DNA of 64,000 bases from Nemophila menziesii (taxonomy: Eukaryota > Streptophyta > Magnoliopsida > Boraginales > Hydrophyllaceae). Below the pieces are notes generated by a model. The model was not told the DNA's origin. It was given only the letters and a program-made list of their open reading frames with translations, and did not search any database. Both the position numbers and the translations under genes were made by a program. How positions within the stretch are numbered: the first letter of the stretch is position 1; the number at the start of each line of letters is the position of its first letter. This document shows, one piece after another, positions 52,978 through 64,000 of the stretch. The DNA is taken from the NCBI GenBank assembly GCA_029959085.1, contig JARWIR010000001.1:15057730-15121729 (forward strand). The letters are read 5' to 3'.

Positions 52978-54923
52978 TCTCGCTCCTGGCTGCATGGTAA
53001 CGTATATCTTTCCACTTCGCATTAAGGAACCCCATCCTACCAATTTCTTTGTCGGTGGCGTTATATTCTGACAAACACTTCTCCTTGAGTGTCAAACTAC
53101 TGCTAGGAGTCCAACGATAGCGGATGCAGCACTCGGGTATTTCTGTAACACCCTCAGCTTTCATCACGTAGAAAATATGACGACAAGGTATACCGTGTGA
53201 TTCAAATAGGAGGCAAGAGCACTCCATATGCACCTGTGAACCAATCCATGTTATAATGACCTTCCATGTAAAACCCCTGTCCTTGTTTGAGCCAACCATG
53301 TATATATGAGAGTTATAGGTTTCAACGAATCCACCTCTATTGTGTATGGCAGCTTGATTAACCAATTCTTTTCGTACTTTAAAAAAAACCTCCCTAGTAA
53401 ACTTTTTAATCGCATCCAACTCGATTTCTTCCAAAACAGTCGTCGTTACAGGTGTAGTATGGTTGGTGATATACTCCTCCTGGTTCGCGTTATCCCTTAC
53501 TCGTACCATACCAAACAAGAATGCTTTCACTAGCTCCACAATTTTTTTTGTTTATTCAAGAAACGTTTCAAGAACGCGTTCATACCTTCACAGCGCTGGG
53601 TAGATTTGAGGAACCCGAAAAACTAACCGCGTAGATAGGCTTCTGCCCACATCTCTTTCTTTTCATAAGTTTCTATTATCCACCCGTCCTCTTCTAGACC
53701 GTTGTCCTTTACCATCTTCCACCAAGCATCTTCAAACAGCTCTTTAGTGTACGGAAAGGACATAAGGCATTTGAAAATGGCCCCAAAACCCTTCAACCTT
53801 TACGTTAGTAACTGCGTTTCGATTAAGATGCCAGGAACACAACCTATGTCCCGCCGAAGGGTAAATAATTTCGATAGCAGCAGCCATTGATCTGTCCCCG
53901 TCAGTTAACACAGATTTTGGTTTTTTTCCATTCATGACCGCTGTTAATGTTTCAAGGACCCATACGTAAGCCTCAGTGGTCTCGTTTTTCACCAACGCAA
54001 TTCCAAATATACAAGTCTTCCGGTGGTTGTTGACACCCGCAAGAACAATTAGAGGAAAACAATAAGCATTCGTCTTGTAAGTAGCGTCAAACACGAGTAC
54101 GTCTCCGAACACTGCAAACTCTCTCCTAGACCTCCCGTCACAAAAGAATAACTTGTCGAGACGGTTTTCCTCGTCGACCGTGTGCTTAAAAACAAACAAC
54201 TGATCATTCTCGCGCCTACCCTCCAGGTATGACAAGGCGATGTTCACATCTCCCTCGCTGATTTCATCTGATCTTATCCGGCCTAGTACGTTGTACAAAT
54301 CCTTCCTCATAAAACCGATATCTTTATACCCTCCAGCCTCTTTTGCAAAAACATCCATTATCTTGCACGTTCTTACCCCTGCGTTTTGAAGAGACAATGC
54401 TTGATCCAGATGTCCTTCGTCAATTTTCCTGTGAGATCTAAGGTACTGGGTCGCTGACTCTGGTGTTAAATCGTGGTTGTGATCGGGCTGAAAGTCGGTC
54501 ACCACGTAACATTCAAACTCGTTGTCGTACTTGATGTGAAGCCTGGCCCTACAGTTGCATCTTGTTTCAGCCCTGTGATCTCTAACCCTGTCCTTCAGTT
54601 CTAGGTACTTCTTTTCCCTCAAACCGGCACAAGAGCACAAAAATATCTGGTTGATAGACATACCTCCCCTACTGCTAGACTTATCCACCCGATCCCTCCG
54701 AACACAAAATCCTAGGGATCGACCGTACATGTTGTAGAACATGTAAGCTTCTTCCTCAGATGAAAACCGGAGTTCCATTACATTTGCACGGGTTAGTGAT
54801 CTAAGCTCCTCAGCTCCACCATAATCAACCTCCTTATCGAATTCATCCTCTACTCTCGAAGCACCTACACAATTGAGTTTTTCAGGACAATAAAGTTTAG
54901 TCTACCGTGTATTTCAAATAATA

Positions 54924-55145
54924 ACAACCTAGTTTGACCAAAAGTCAACTAACCTTGACCGGATCCCTACTAAACTCCACTAAACCACAAATAACCCTTA
55001 AACACATAATCTCGAGTAAAAACAACCTAATATGACCAAAAGTCAACTAAACTAGACCGGTTACCCTACTAAACACCACTAAACCACAAATAACCCCTAA
55101 ACACATGATCTTGAGTAAAAACAACCTAATATGACCAAAAGTCAA
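54924..55145. repeat. 98-bp tandem repeat, donor copy
   Basis: Counterpart of 14901-15122, with 2.25 copies of the unit starting ACAACCTA. Confidence 0.85.
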
Positions 55146-55192
55146 ATATTAAGCACAAATTACTTAACGAATTTAAAAAAACAAAAACTTAT

Positions 55193-55308
55193 GTCGCTAA
55201 TGATAATGATATTGATCATTAGCGACGAAAACATATCGTCGTTAGAGTATTAATTAACGACGAAAATTGGACCATTAGCGGCGAGTTGCCTATCATTTAC
55301 TTACACGT
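55193..55308. repeat. Hairpin with TTAGCGACG motifs, donor copy
   Basis: Counterpart of 15170-15285, arms at 55193-55204 and 55215-55226. A CACTA-like subterminal style is possible but unproven. Confidence 0.4.
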
Positions 55309-55598
55309 GTGGGACCCACTTCAACATCAAAATTATCATTAATTTGGCTGAAATTGGGTATTTTCTAAATTTTAATATTTTCTTATTTTGTTTTATCTAA
55401 ATATGTGTATAAATATGGTTTTTTTTTACAGAATAAATATGCTTTGATTGTAGAAATATAATGTGTATTGATGTGGTATTTAAGGGTTATGATATTTGTT
55501 TTTGATATATTCGATCTTTCTAAATATAATTGTTTCTTACGAATTTGGTTATACAGAGTTTAGATAAGAACATTGTAGAAAAAGAGGTGTAAAATAAT

Positions 55599-55982
55599 GA
55601 GCAAATTTCATTTTTAGGTCATTACCTATGGCTTAAAAATATTTTTAGGCCAAACGTTTCAAAAGTCATATTTTTAGGCCAAACGTATTCAAAACGCCCA
55701 TTTTTAGCCCATTTCACTAATTTCGTGAGATATTTTATAGATTTGAAGGATAATTTTGAACACTTTTTATAGAATTCTTAGTTTGTGATGCGGTAAAAAA
55801 ACATATAGTTTATTTGAAATGCCTAAATTGTCCTTAACATTAATGAAATATCTTATAAAATTTGTAAAATGGCTTAAAAATGAGCATTTTGAATACGTTT
55901 GACCTAAAAATGTGACTTTTGAAACGTTTGGCCTAAAAATGTTTTTAAGCAATCGGTTATGGCTTAAAAATGGAATTTGCTT
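55599..55982. mobile_element. 384-bp MULE-type MITE, donor copy
   Basis: Counterpart of 15578-15961, with TAAAATAAT duplications at 55590-55598 and 55983-55991. The terminal C is T here. Confidence 0.88.
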
Positions 55983-56684
55983 TAAAATAATTATTCTTTT
56001 TCTTTCCCTTGACAAAAGAAAAGATATGTTATAAATTGATTGTGATAATATTATTGATGAACCAATCAGTGTTGTGTCACTCCATCCTGAGAGTTCAACA
56101 TTTTGCTAATGCATTTATCTAGTACGCCCGCCATATTATTGAACTCTCTTTTTGACTTGTAATACTTTTCAAAATGAGAACTTTTTCTATTCATTTCCAG
56201 ACTTCAATTGTCATTGGTCGGATTCTTCAATTTAATCTTCGTTTTTTGTTAATGTCTTGAACAATTACAAGGTTGTCAGGGTAGAACGAACATCTCTAAA
56301 AATTAAGATTTGTCGCTGATCTCATGGTCAGATGAATGGCCCAAATTTTACTTTCAACGATAGAATTGAGTTTTGCACCTTTTCATAATTCTATGATTAA
56401 TTTTCCCTTATTTACTAACCGCAGTTGATGGTATATCCGTTGATTTATATTTCTTTGTAAATGAGGCATATTTTTTTTAGGAAACTTCAAATTACAGCCC
56501 AATTTCATTCACACCCCCATTTTAAAGCCTAAGTTAGGAATTGTTCTTTTAAAAGCCTAACCAAACTAAACCAGCATAGTCACTCTCTTACTTTTCCTGA
56601 CACACAATTCATTTTTTTATTATTTTGTTATTTCCACTAATCCGTATCCAATTCGTACCCTCGGGTACGGATCTATTATTTTCA

Positions 56685-57000
56685 TATACCGTTTCTTTAC
56701 GTTATATCCATGTTAAAGTTCGTGGATATAGGGTTGTACCTAAGATGCGTTTTTGTCCAAGTCAAAATGTACCCAAGCTACGGGTTTGTCCAAGTCAAAA
56801 TTTGTCCAAGTCTGCACCCATAGGGCTATACCCTTTTTATATTTTAGTGTAGCATTGCTATACGTTATATACATGTTAAAGTCCATGGCTATGGGGCGGT
56901 ACCCAAGCTTCGTTTTTGTCCAAGTCAAAATTTACCCAAGATACGGGTTTGTCCAAGTTAAAATTTACCCAAGTCTGCACCCATAGGGCTGTACCGAAGC
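56685..57000. repeat. Two tandem copies of a ~150-bp unit, donor copy
   Basis: Counterpart of 16665-16979 with the same TTGTCCAAGTCAAAAT repetition. Confidence 0.75.
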
Positions 57001-57352
57001 CTTTTTGTCTAAAACACATGTCCAATGAAGTAAAAAATGATCTAAGACTATACTCCTAGGGCCATACCCAAGCCCAATTTATCCTAATACATACAAGACT
57101 AATAAAATGGGCTGGATCCCTTACCCAACTCACACTAAATACACCCAAGTTTAAAAAAAAAACTATAGCCCCTAATGGGCTGGACAACAAAGTTTTTAAA
57201 AAAAATAATAAAACCAAGCTACAGCCCCTAATGGGCTGGACCAACAACAAGGGAGCAGAAGGGAAGGTTGGGCCTCAGACTGAAGTACAATTGCATCCAA
57301 ATCCAATGGGCTTGACACAAGGGGCTGGGCTATTGACAAGTTGGGCCTCCAG

Positions 57353-58078
57353 CTATTGACGTGTTGGTGGACTCCGGTGATGCGGCGGCGAGAATGGTTC
57401 GCTGGAGGCGTGAGAATGGTTCGCTAGAGGCGCTGCTCGATGGAGGTCAGGCTTCGTCGAAGCTCGATGGTGGTGGGATGGGGAAGAGTGAAAAGAGGGC
57501 GGCGCAGATGGTGGCTCGGATCTGGTTTCGTCACAGCGGTGCAGATCTTCGTAGTGGTGGTGTTGCAGGTTCGCAGAAGAGATCTGGAGGTGGGGGATGA
57601 AGGGGGTGGCGCAGCGAGTCATTGAATCGGAGTTATTGGAGTTCTTGAATCAAGGATCTTGAAGGGGGAAGGGGGTGGCGCAGCGAGATCCTATCGAAGA
57701 TGATGGCCTCGCGGTGGTCTTGTTCCTACTCTTCTCCACGAACGAGATGCTGCTGCAACGGAGTTTGTGTGGTGCTGTTCTAGCGTCGTGGAGCGGTCCA
57801 GTCCACGAACCGAGGCTTGAAAAGATGAAACAGGCGCGAAGCAGTGCTGCGGTTTCGGTGGTGGCTTCGTCAGATCTGCAGCAGCAACAGTTCGGCCGTG
57901 GCTGGTGTATTCGTTTGCAGGTGCAGAACGACGGCTGTTGGTGGAGAGGGTGGTGGGCGGCGTTGCAGCAGGGTGGCTATGGTGAAAGGTATAGATGGAA
58001 GGGGGTGGGGGCGGCGTTAGTTCTTGACCACAGAGAAAGCACATAGAGAGAGAGCTGAGAGAGAGAGAGAGAGGGTCA
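57353..58078. other. GC-rich island with (GA)n tract, donor copy
   Basis: Counterpart of 17333-18062. Small indels (a shorter GA run and a shorter G run) alter the reading frames between the copies, giving different long ORFs on the minus strand. This argues against a conserved protein. Confidence 0.45.
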
Positions 58079-58784
58079 CGAACCCTAATGGGTTCTTTGT
58101 TTTGATTTTTTGTTTCTATCAGTGTAGTAAAGGGGTATTTAGTTGGGTTTTGGTTGGGATACAACTACTAGGTAATGGAGGCTTTATTTTTAAAGATTAG
58201 AAGTTGTGGGACTGTATAAAAATATTCTCTTTTTTTTTTGTCAAGAATGAGGCATCAAGTCTTTATATCATCATCGTAAAGTATAATATTAATTTCCCAA
58301 AATCTTCTTAGTTATACTTTTTCCTATATGGTGGTTAATTTTTCCATTATAATTTTTTCCAAACATCTTTTTAATGATAAAAAGGATTTAGTTTTGTCAT
58401 TGATCTTCTAAATGCACTATTTTTTGTTTTAAAAAAAACTTTTTATCCTAGATTTTCATACATTCCACAATGTGTACAATTTTGCCCCTGCGTATTATAT
58501 TTCTAAATAAAGAGTACATCAGAAGTTGTTAGTATATGAAGTATGCACTACTATTATATGTGGTAGGTATAGGTAGCTTGAAAAAATTTGACATTGGGAA
58601 AGTGCGGAGTTTCAATTGTCATTTATCATTTGGAAGACTTCTTGGTTGGTTAATCCCATATACTCAGTCTGTCAGACTTGTGCGTGTCACCCTTTTACTC
58701 ACCGGACAAAAGGGTGAATGGTGGTCGAGAACATAATACATCCTCCATTAAAATTTGGTTCAAGATTTTATTTGACAATTTTTA

Positions 58785-59469
58785 GAGTTTTTTTTATTTG
58801 TGTCCTATTTTTAAAAAATAATTGTACAAAAAACTTATTCGAAAAAGTAATTGCAAAACTAACCTACAGGCAAAACTAAACTTATCTGTTACTCAACCCA
58901 TTAACTTTTTAGCCCATTAATTAACTTAAGTATTAGGCGCTCCTTTGAGGAGCGCCTTCACTTATAACAGAAAATGTCTGGCCAACGATCTTTAGTCTTC
59001 ATTTTCGCACAAGCTATGTACAAGTATTTTAATAATACGAACGAGATTCCTTTAGGCATAGAATTACCGAAACATATGTAGGATTTCTTATTAAAATGTG
59101 ATGACATCAGGATGGGCAAGTTTTAGCAGAGTTTAATGATCACATGCAAATAGAAGATGTAAATTGTGGAGTTAATTCTATGCCTAATTGATAAGGCATC
59201 TCCTTCGTATTATTAAAATACTCAGTACACAACTCCTGCAAAAATAAAGGCTGAAGATCGTTGGCCAGCCATTTTCTGTTATAAGTAAAGGTGCTTTTCA
59301 GAAAAGCGCCTCACACTTAAGTTAATAAATGGACTATTAAGTTAATGGGCTGAGTAAATGATAAAGGCGCTCCTCGGAAGAGCACCTTCATGTTAGTTTT
59401 GTAATTATTTTTTCATATAAGTTTTTTGTACAATTATTTTTTAAAAATAGGTCACAAATATAAAAACTT
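58785..59469. mobile_element. 685-bp foldback element, donor copy
   Basis: Counterpart of 18770-19454, with CAATTTTTA duplications at 58776-58784 and 59470-59478 and the same internal GGCGCTCC-type hairpins. Confidence 0.85.
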
Positions 59470-60499
59470 CAATTTTTACCTGCTGCAGTAGAGACATAAA
59501 GTGCAACTAATTAAACAAAAAAACATTTTTCAAACAAAAGATCGTGACTCCACCTCTATTTTACACAAAAGTCGGCCTAAGTTCTATTGGATTCGCATTG
59601 GTGGCTAAAAACTTGACTAATTAGAGAGACGAAGAACTCACGTTATAACCCCTTGAGATTAGTTTACTGGGCAGAACTTTAGTCATCCAATCTAGTGGTG
59701 TAGATTTGAACTGAGTCAATGACTCTGAGTCTAAAATGACTCTCGATATATAAAAAAAAAAAAATCACATAAAAGCTAAACAAACTGAGGTTTTGTTTTA
59801 TTTTGCCATCTAATCTATATTGATTTTTTTCTTTTATAGAAAAAAGATATTATAATTATATTTATTTTTCTACATATATAGAAATCTTTTTCACATATTT
59901 GATAGAAGTATCTAAGATTGACAAGTCTATGTCAAAAAAAAAATCTAAAATTGACAAGACAATATAAATGTATTAATACATTTTACAAAATATAGTAACC
60001 TAATAAATAATAATTTTGGGTGGCTTTCACTTTGGTCAATTGGGTTAAACATGATAGTTACACTCCTCGTGAGTCAGTTCAAGTGCCATATCCCCAGATC
60101 CATACTGAACCGAGTCATCCAAGTCCTAATTAAGTCTCAGTCAAAACTCGTGTATCAGAATGTCTGACCTGTTTTTTTAGAGTGAAACCAATACTAGTTC
60201 ACCCTTTGCTAGACTCAAACCCCACCCTTTCTTTTATGTATGTGAATTTTCCGAATCTAGTTCGAAATACTGGACGGATCTTTCTCCGCTTCAAAGAAGG
60301 TCTATTTTGATAGATAGAGATAGACATGAACTAAGCAATAAGAACAGAATACCAAAGGCTTACTCCAATTTCTCTCTACTTTACTCTATCTATTAAGGCT
60401 ATGAAGGAATTCAGGGTTATTGAACATTAACCCCTAATATAATCTACATTACCAACTAAATTTAGACCATTATTATTGGAGTCCTTTAACATTACTAAG

Positions 60500-60810
60500 A
60501 GGAGTTTTTAGGGTTGGAAAAAAATAAGGAGATAGAAAAAAATAAAATAATAACATAATATAAATGAAAGACAAGATTTATATGGTTCGGTAGATTGCCT
60601 ACATCCACGGAATTTCGCAGTGTTTCGTTATAATATAGAAAACATTGAACAAGAAAAACAACACTATATTTTTCTATACATATGCTATAGTATAACTGTA
60701 TAGGAGATAAAATTTGAAGCCAAAGATAACTTGATGTCTAAGACAACTTGAAACTAAAAAAAAGCTAAATTAGGTAAAAAAAAAAGTTTCTTGTAGACAA
60801 ACTTACTTGG
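60500..60810 (-). repeat. Truncated copia LTR, donor copy
   Basis: Counterpart of 20500-20793. It stops at 60810 before the LTR start seen at 20794-20825 and is joined to Athila-type sequence. Confidence 0.6.
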
Positions 60811-61066
60811 AGCGTTCAAAGCGAGGTAGGATTAATGACCACCCTATAGCCATCATACAGAGATGAGTACAAGTGTAACCTTCAAGCATTGCGACTTTAA
60901 TTTTATGATTGAGATTATTTATGTTTGATGTTGCATGATTAGTGTATGTGTATATTAGTTTCTAGAGTTTGCTATATGAGATTTATTTTGAGAATTGCTT
61001 TAGGGTTTATTTGCTAGCTTCTATTTGTTTATACGCTTACTTCTACCCCTTTGTTTTATTTTTACT
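60811..61066 (+). mobile_element. 3' tail of an Athila-type element
   Basis: Matches the order of text before the 3' LTR of elements 1 and 2 (a CATTGCGACTTTAATTTTATG block like 48569, then T-rich sequence). The rest of that element is missing beyond the joint at 60810. Confidence 0.7.
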
Positions 61067-61100
61067 TTGTCGGGACGACAAAGGTTTGAGTTGGGGGTCT
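61067..61100 (+). promoter_or_regulatory. 3' polypurine tract with hairpin (element 3 type)
   Basis: TTGTCG-GGA-CGACAA hairpin, four bases, TTGAGTTGGGGGT, CT, then LTR. The stem differs from elements 1 and 2 by compensating changes. Confidence 0.75.
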
Positions 61101-62650
61101 TGATGTCTCCCTAATTGTTCTTATTTTAGACCCTTAGGAGACATCATTTTTGGTGTTTATTTAATTAATTTGATAGACTTTTGGACTAAATATGCAATAA
61201 TCCGGAATTACCTTTTTATTTCTAGCATTTTTAATTTATTAAACTTTTGCGCATAATATTGGTATTTTTAGTGAAAAGTTTACAGGTTTTAGATGTTAGC
61301 TAGGAGAGGAATCCGAGGAGGAAGTCAAAGATCGTGAATTAGAGTCAAGACTTGAAGAATAAATCCCAAAGATATTATTTTTAGCTGAAAATCCATTTTC
61401 CAGGCCATAGAGTGCTGATTTCGAGGTGCTTAAGCGATGATTTATCCGCTGACCTTTGAAGAGAAAACATTCCTTATCGAGTTACAGAACTTTAGCAACT
61501 GGAATGAGGTCAATCGGAGTCATAACGCATCGGGAAAAGCCGTTTTAGTGAAGGTGTATCAGCAGTTACGGGATTTTGGGCTTAGAAAGTGGGCTTGGAC
61601 ATTTAATTAATATTCTATTTTCTGGTCCAAGCCCTAGAACGAAATTATGCTTATAAAAGGAGGTCTGGACTTCTATTTTACACACAATTCACATTCCACT
61701 AGATTAAAACACCAGAGAGAAGCAACTGAAGGAAGAAAGAAGAAGCTACAAGAGCTGGAGTGGGTCTATAGCTCCGTTCGTAGTCATTCCAATTCCGGAA
61801 ATTAGGTTCTTTTTATATTTTAATTTTGTAAACAAGATGAATTCCATTTCTTTCAATTTAGTTTTTAATTTTAATATGAGCTAAGCTTTTCATAGTGCTT
61901 GAGAACAAACAATGGGTGAATCTTAATTTTATGAAATAACGAATGTTGAATTTGGGTTTATGCTGAATTAAATTAGATTGGGTTTATTACTCTTTTCGAT
62001 AATTTGTGATTGTTTACTGATTTTAGAGTCGCGAACTAAGATTAGGTATTAGTATCTAAGCTATTCCACATAAGTGGCGTGTGAATCATCCTGACGGAGG
62101 GTTTAGGTATAGAATTAATTATTCAATCTAGGATAAAAGCTATTGATTCTGACGAACTTAGCTAATTCTAGGGCCAATGAGGTAAAACACTTAATCATCC
62201 AACGGTGGATCATATTTACCCTGACGGGACTAGTGACACTTTAGGATCGCCTTATAGTCCACCCTGACGGGGGTATAAGGAATTTAGAATCCCGACCATT
62301 GTAATTGACCGATTTAGCCCTTAAACCACATAAGTTAGGAAGTAAGATTAGGAGGATCCTTGCGTTCTCAAGTACTACATCTCATATTGCGTTTTACTTG
62401 CGTCTTAGCTTCTACTTGCATTTTAATATTTGTCTTTCATTCATTAGCTTTAATCAACAAAACCAAACAAACATTTTATTATCTTTTATTTTCATAAGTG
62501 CATCAATCACTATTTGCTAGACATTGTGATCAACCATCCGTCCTTGGAACGAATCTGTATTATCATACATACTACTTGGGACAACCGTACACTTGCGGTT
62601 GTGGTTCGATTAGCATTTGCATTTATTTTTAGAACACACAAAGGACCACC
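61101..62650 (+). repeat. Athila-type LTR shared by two element bodies (element 3)
   Basis: 1,550 bp, TGATGTCTCC to AAGGACCACCA. TATAAAAG at 61652-61659. It is preceded by a PPT (3' LTR position) and followed by a primer site (5' LTR position). It is a third LTR family, clearly diverged from elements 1 and 2 but with the same 46-bp start unit. Confidence 0.9.
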
Positions 62651-62656
62651 AAGTTT

Positions 62657-62674
62657 TTGGCGCCGCTGCCGGGG
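62657..62674 (+). other. Primer-binding site of element 3
   Basis: TGGCGCCGCTGCCGGGGA, tRNA-Asp type. Confidence 0.9.
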
Positions 62675-62785
62675 ACGGTAGCGTGTGACCACGGTGTTTA
62701 TCCTTTAGTGATAAGTGCATTTATTTTATTTTATCAGTTTTACGCTTTTTGTTTGTTAGCTTTTTCAGGTTTTTAGGTTTGGTGT

Positions 62786-64000
62786 ATGCGAAGAAGGCTA
62801 TTCAAGGATCTAGAGCCAACACCTCCGATCCTTAATAATCCAGAATCGTTGATCAGACTTGCGAACAGAAGAAGAAGAGAACGAGAAGCTTTAGAAGTAG
62901 AAGAATTAAGTAATAGAATGGAGAATATCACTCTTCAAGGTCAACAGAATGGACAAGGCCAGTTAGATGCAAATGGCCAACCTTTAGCTCCAGGCGTTAT
63001 TCCTCATATTCAACCACTAAATCCTAATCCTCAAGTCCAAATAGTGATGAATCAAGATCCGTGGTTTACTAATGGTCCTCCAGAAGTTCCATTCCGCGCT
63101 CCAGCTATAGGAGTAGGTGCTCCAGATATTAATGTTCCGAGATTCCATCCAGATTCGGGTATGCTAGCTCAGTTCCAAAATTTGGAAATTTTCGCGGAAG
63201 ACCATCGGAAGATCCTCTTAGAGCGGTACAGAAATTCAAACAGATATGTGAATCTTATATCACACAAGGGGTTTCAAGAGAACAGATGTATTTTGCTGCT
63301 TTTAAATTCTTTGTCATTGATGGAGCAAGTGAATGGCACGATACGCAAGATCCTACGAAGATTACTAATTGGGACCAATTAGAGATTGCGTTCTTTGACA
63401 GGTATTACCCAAGTAACATGAGGTTAGATGCTGAATTAGAATTGACGCATTTCCGTCAAGAATATGAGGAAACTGTGGGTAGGAGTTGGACAAGATTTCA
63501 GATGTGTTTGCGTAAAGTTCCTAATCATGGCTTTTCAGAACAACAACAGTTAAAGATCTTTTATAGAGGCCTTGATGGAACTTCGAGAGAGAAGTTGGAT
63601 ACGCTATGTGGTGCAGGTTTTCTTCAAGTTCAACCCGCTCATGCCAAGATCATTTTAGAGAGAACAGTCAAGAATGAAGTTGGGTGGAGCTCAGTAAGAA
63701 CACCAGTTAAGGGAGTAAATAATGTTGACATGGAAGAGAAATTTGCTACGCTTGAGAATAAGATTCAGAATACTATAGAGCAACAATTGAAGCAGCTTAC
63801 TTTAGCTGTAAAAGAAGGTTTTTCGAGTAAGAAGGTAGCTGTGCATGCTGCACAAGAGGTATATATGTGTTCGATTTGTAAGGTAGATGATCATGATGAG
63901 GAAAGTTGTCCGAATAACCAAGAATCAGTGAATTTTATGTCCAATAGAGGTAATTTCAATTCAAGTGGTAATGGATATCAGCCTAACAGAAACCATCCTG
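62786..64000 (+). pseudogene. Athila-type gag of element 3, runs off the window
   Basis: ATG 62786 (MRRRLFKDLEP), basic N-terminal segment with RRRREREA, then FRAPAIGVGAPDINVP and FHPDSGMLAQFQ. A frameshift near 63190-63200 moves the frame to DPLRAVQKFKQICESYI, KFFVIDGASEWHD, IAFFDRYYPS and GRSWTRFQ, where the Trp-Thr pair is intact, unlike element 2. A coiled-coil-like stretch (EEKFATLENKIQ) and the zinc knuckle CSICKVDDHDEESC (about 63868-63909) follow. Open to the end of the window. Protease and later domains would lie outside. Confidence 0.88.

Larger units (their letters stand above)
51175..54864 (-). pseudogene. FAR1/FRS-type MULE transposase, donor copy, more decayed
   Basis: Same gene as 12671-14841, with exon start at 54864 and ATG at 54778. 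It shares the in-frame TAG after YLRG (near 53634). Private lesions: an extra A near 53785 shifting the frame after KVEGF, a lost T in the poly-T run near 53541, a two-base loss near 51355, and the solo LTR at 51460-52977 splitting the C-terminal region. Unlike the left copy it keeps a complete C-terminal zinc knuckle (CSVCRLPGHKKNTC). The FAR1 domain, DATYKTN, TDGD and the SWIM finger (CSCLLFESHGIPCRH) are all still readable. Confidence 0.9.
50098..60810. repeat. Segmental duplication, donor copy (partner 11593-20793)
   Basis: Same content as 11593-20793 plus the solo copia LTR at 51460-52977. At its left end the LTR is continuous with element 2. At 60810 the copia LTR breaks off into Athila-type sequence, so this right boundary was later altered here. 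Confidence 0.93.

Noticed and set aside
60780..60810. Right end of the duplicated segment as a MULE terminus
   Set aside because: The bases belong to a copia LTR that continues at 20794-20825 in the other copy, and no inverted match was found near 27.5-28.9 kb.
1..64000. CRISPR arrays, tRNA, rRNA, bacterial promoters or ribosome-binding sites
   Set aside because: No spaced direct-repeat array, cloverleaf or rRNA core was seen by eye, and the content is clearly plant nuclear. The TGGTATCAGAGC and TGGCGCCGCTGCC words are retrotransposon primer sites, not tRNA genes.

Overview
The window is nuclear DNA of a flowering plant, probably a eudicot. It is AT-rich and contains plant-type LTR retrotransposons (Ty3/gypsy of the Athila type and Ty1/copia), a FAR1-type Mutator transposase gene, a DUF1985/Ulp1 gene with canonical GT-AG introns, small GRF zinc-finger genes, a LINE remnant, MITEs and foldback elements. 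I see no bacterial-type gene, rRNA, tRNA or CRISPR. Nearly all of the sequence is transposon-derived, and no ordinary host gene can be defended.

Layout. A decayed copia pol (330-11597, + strand) is split twice: by Athila-type element 1 (746-8690, target duplication TGACT) and by a reverse-oriented solo LTR (9076-10617, target duplication TATAC). At 11560-11597 it is joined, through a copied 38-base filler, to a roughly 9.2 kb segment (11593-20793) that is repeated at 50098-60810. The repeated segment holds the 5' half of a GRF zinc-finger gene, a FAR1/MULE transposase pseudogene, a 384-bp MULE-type MITE, a GC-rich island, a 685-bp foldback element and a copia LTR. Next come a reverse copia remnant (20826-22415), an old LTR (about 22430-23680), a LINE tail (24034-25110) and a tandemly duplicated stretch (26158-27123). 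From 28563 to 36710 there is a gene cluster: a ten-exon Ulp1-like gene, a coiled-coil ORF, a GRF/transmembrane gene, a proline-rich ORF and the 3' half of a second GRF gene.

That second GRF gene is cut by element 2 (36711-50325, Athila type, target duplication GTATG). Element 2 itself carries a Tourist-like MITE in one LTR and a nested copia element (41561-45057, target duplication ATGTC). After element 2 comes the donor copy of the duplicated segment, whose FAR1 gene is further interrupted by a solo copia LTR (51460-52977, target duplication TCTCG). From 60811 to the end lie the 3' tail of one Athila-type element, one LTR, and the gag of another element sharing that LTR.

How the parts relate. 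With element 2 and the solo LTR removed, 28.5-36.7 kb and 50.3-60.8 kb form one ancestral locus: Ulp1-like protease, two GRF-transmembrane proteins, two novel ORFs and a FAR1 transposase. This could be a large MULE with accessory genes, but I found no terminal repeats to prove it. Three further patterns stand out in the LTR elements. Every Athila-type LTR in the window begins with a 46-bp unit bounded by inverted copies of the LTR terminus. A hairpin-N4-TTGAGTTGGGGGT module marks the 3' LTR junction and recurs about 1.4 kb upstream. GC-rich arrays of changing palindromes occur in both gypsy and copia elements.
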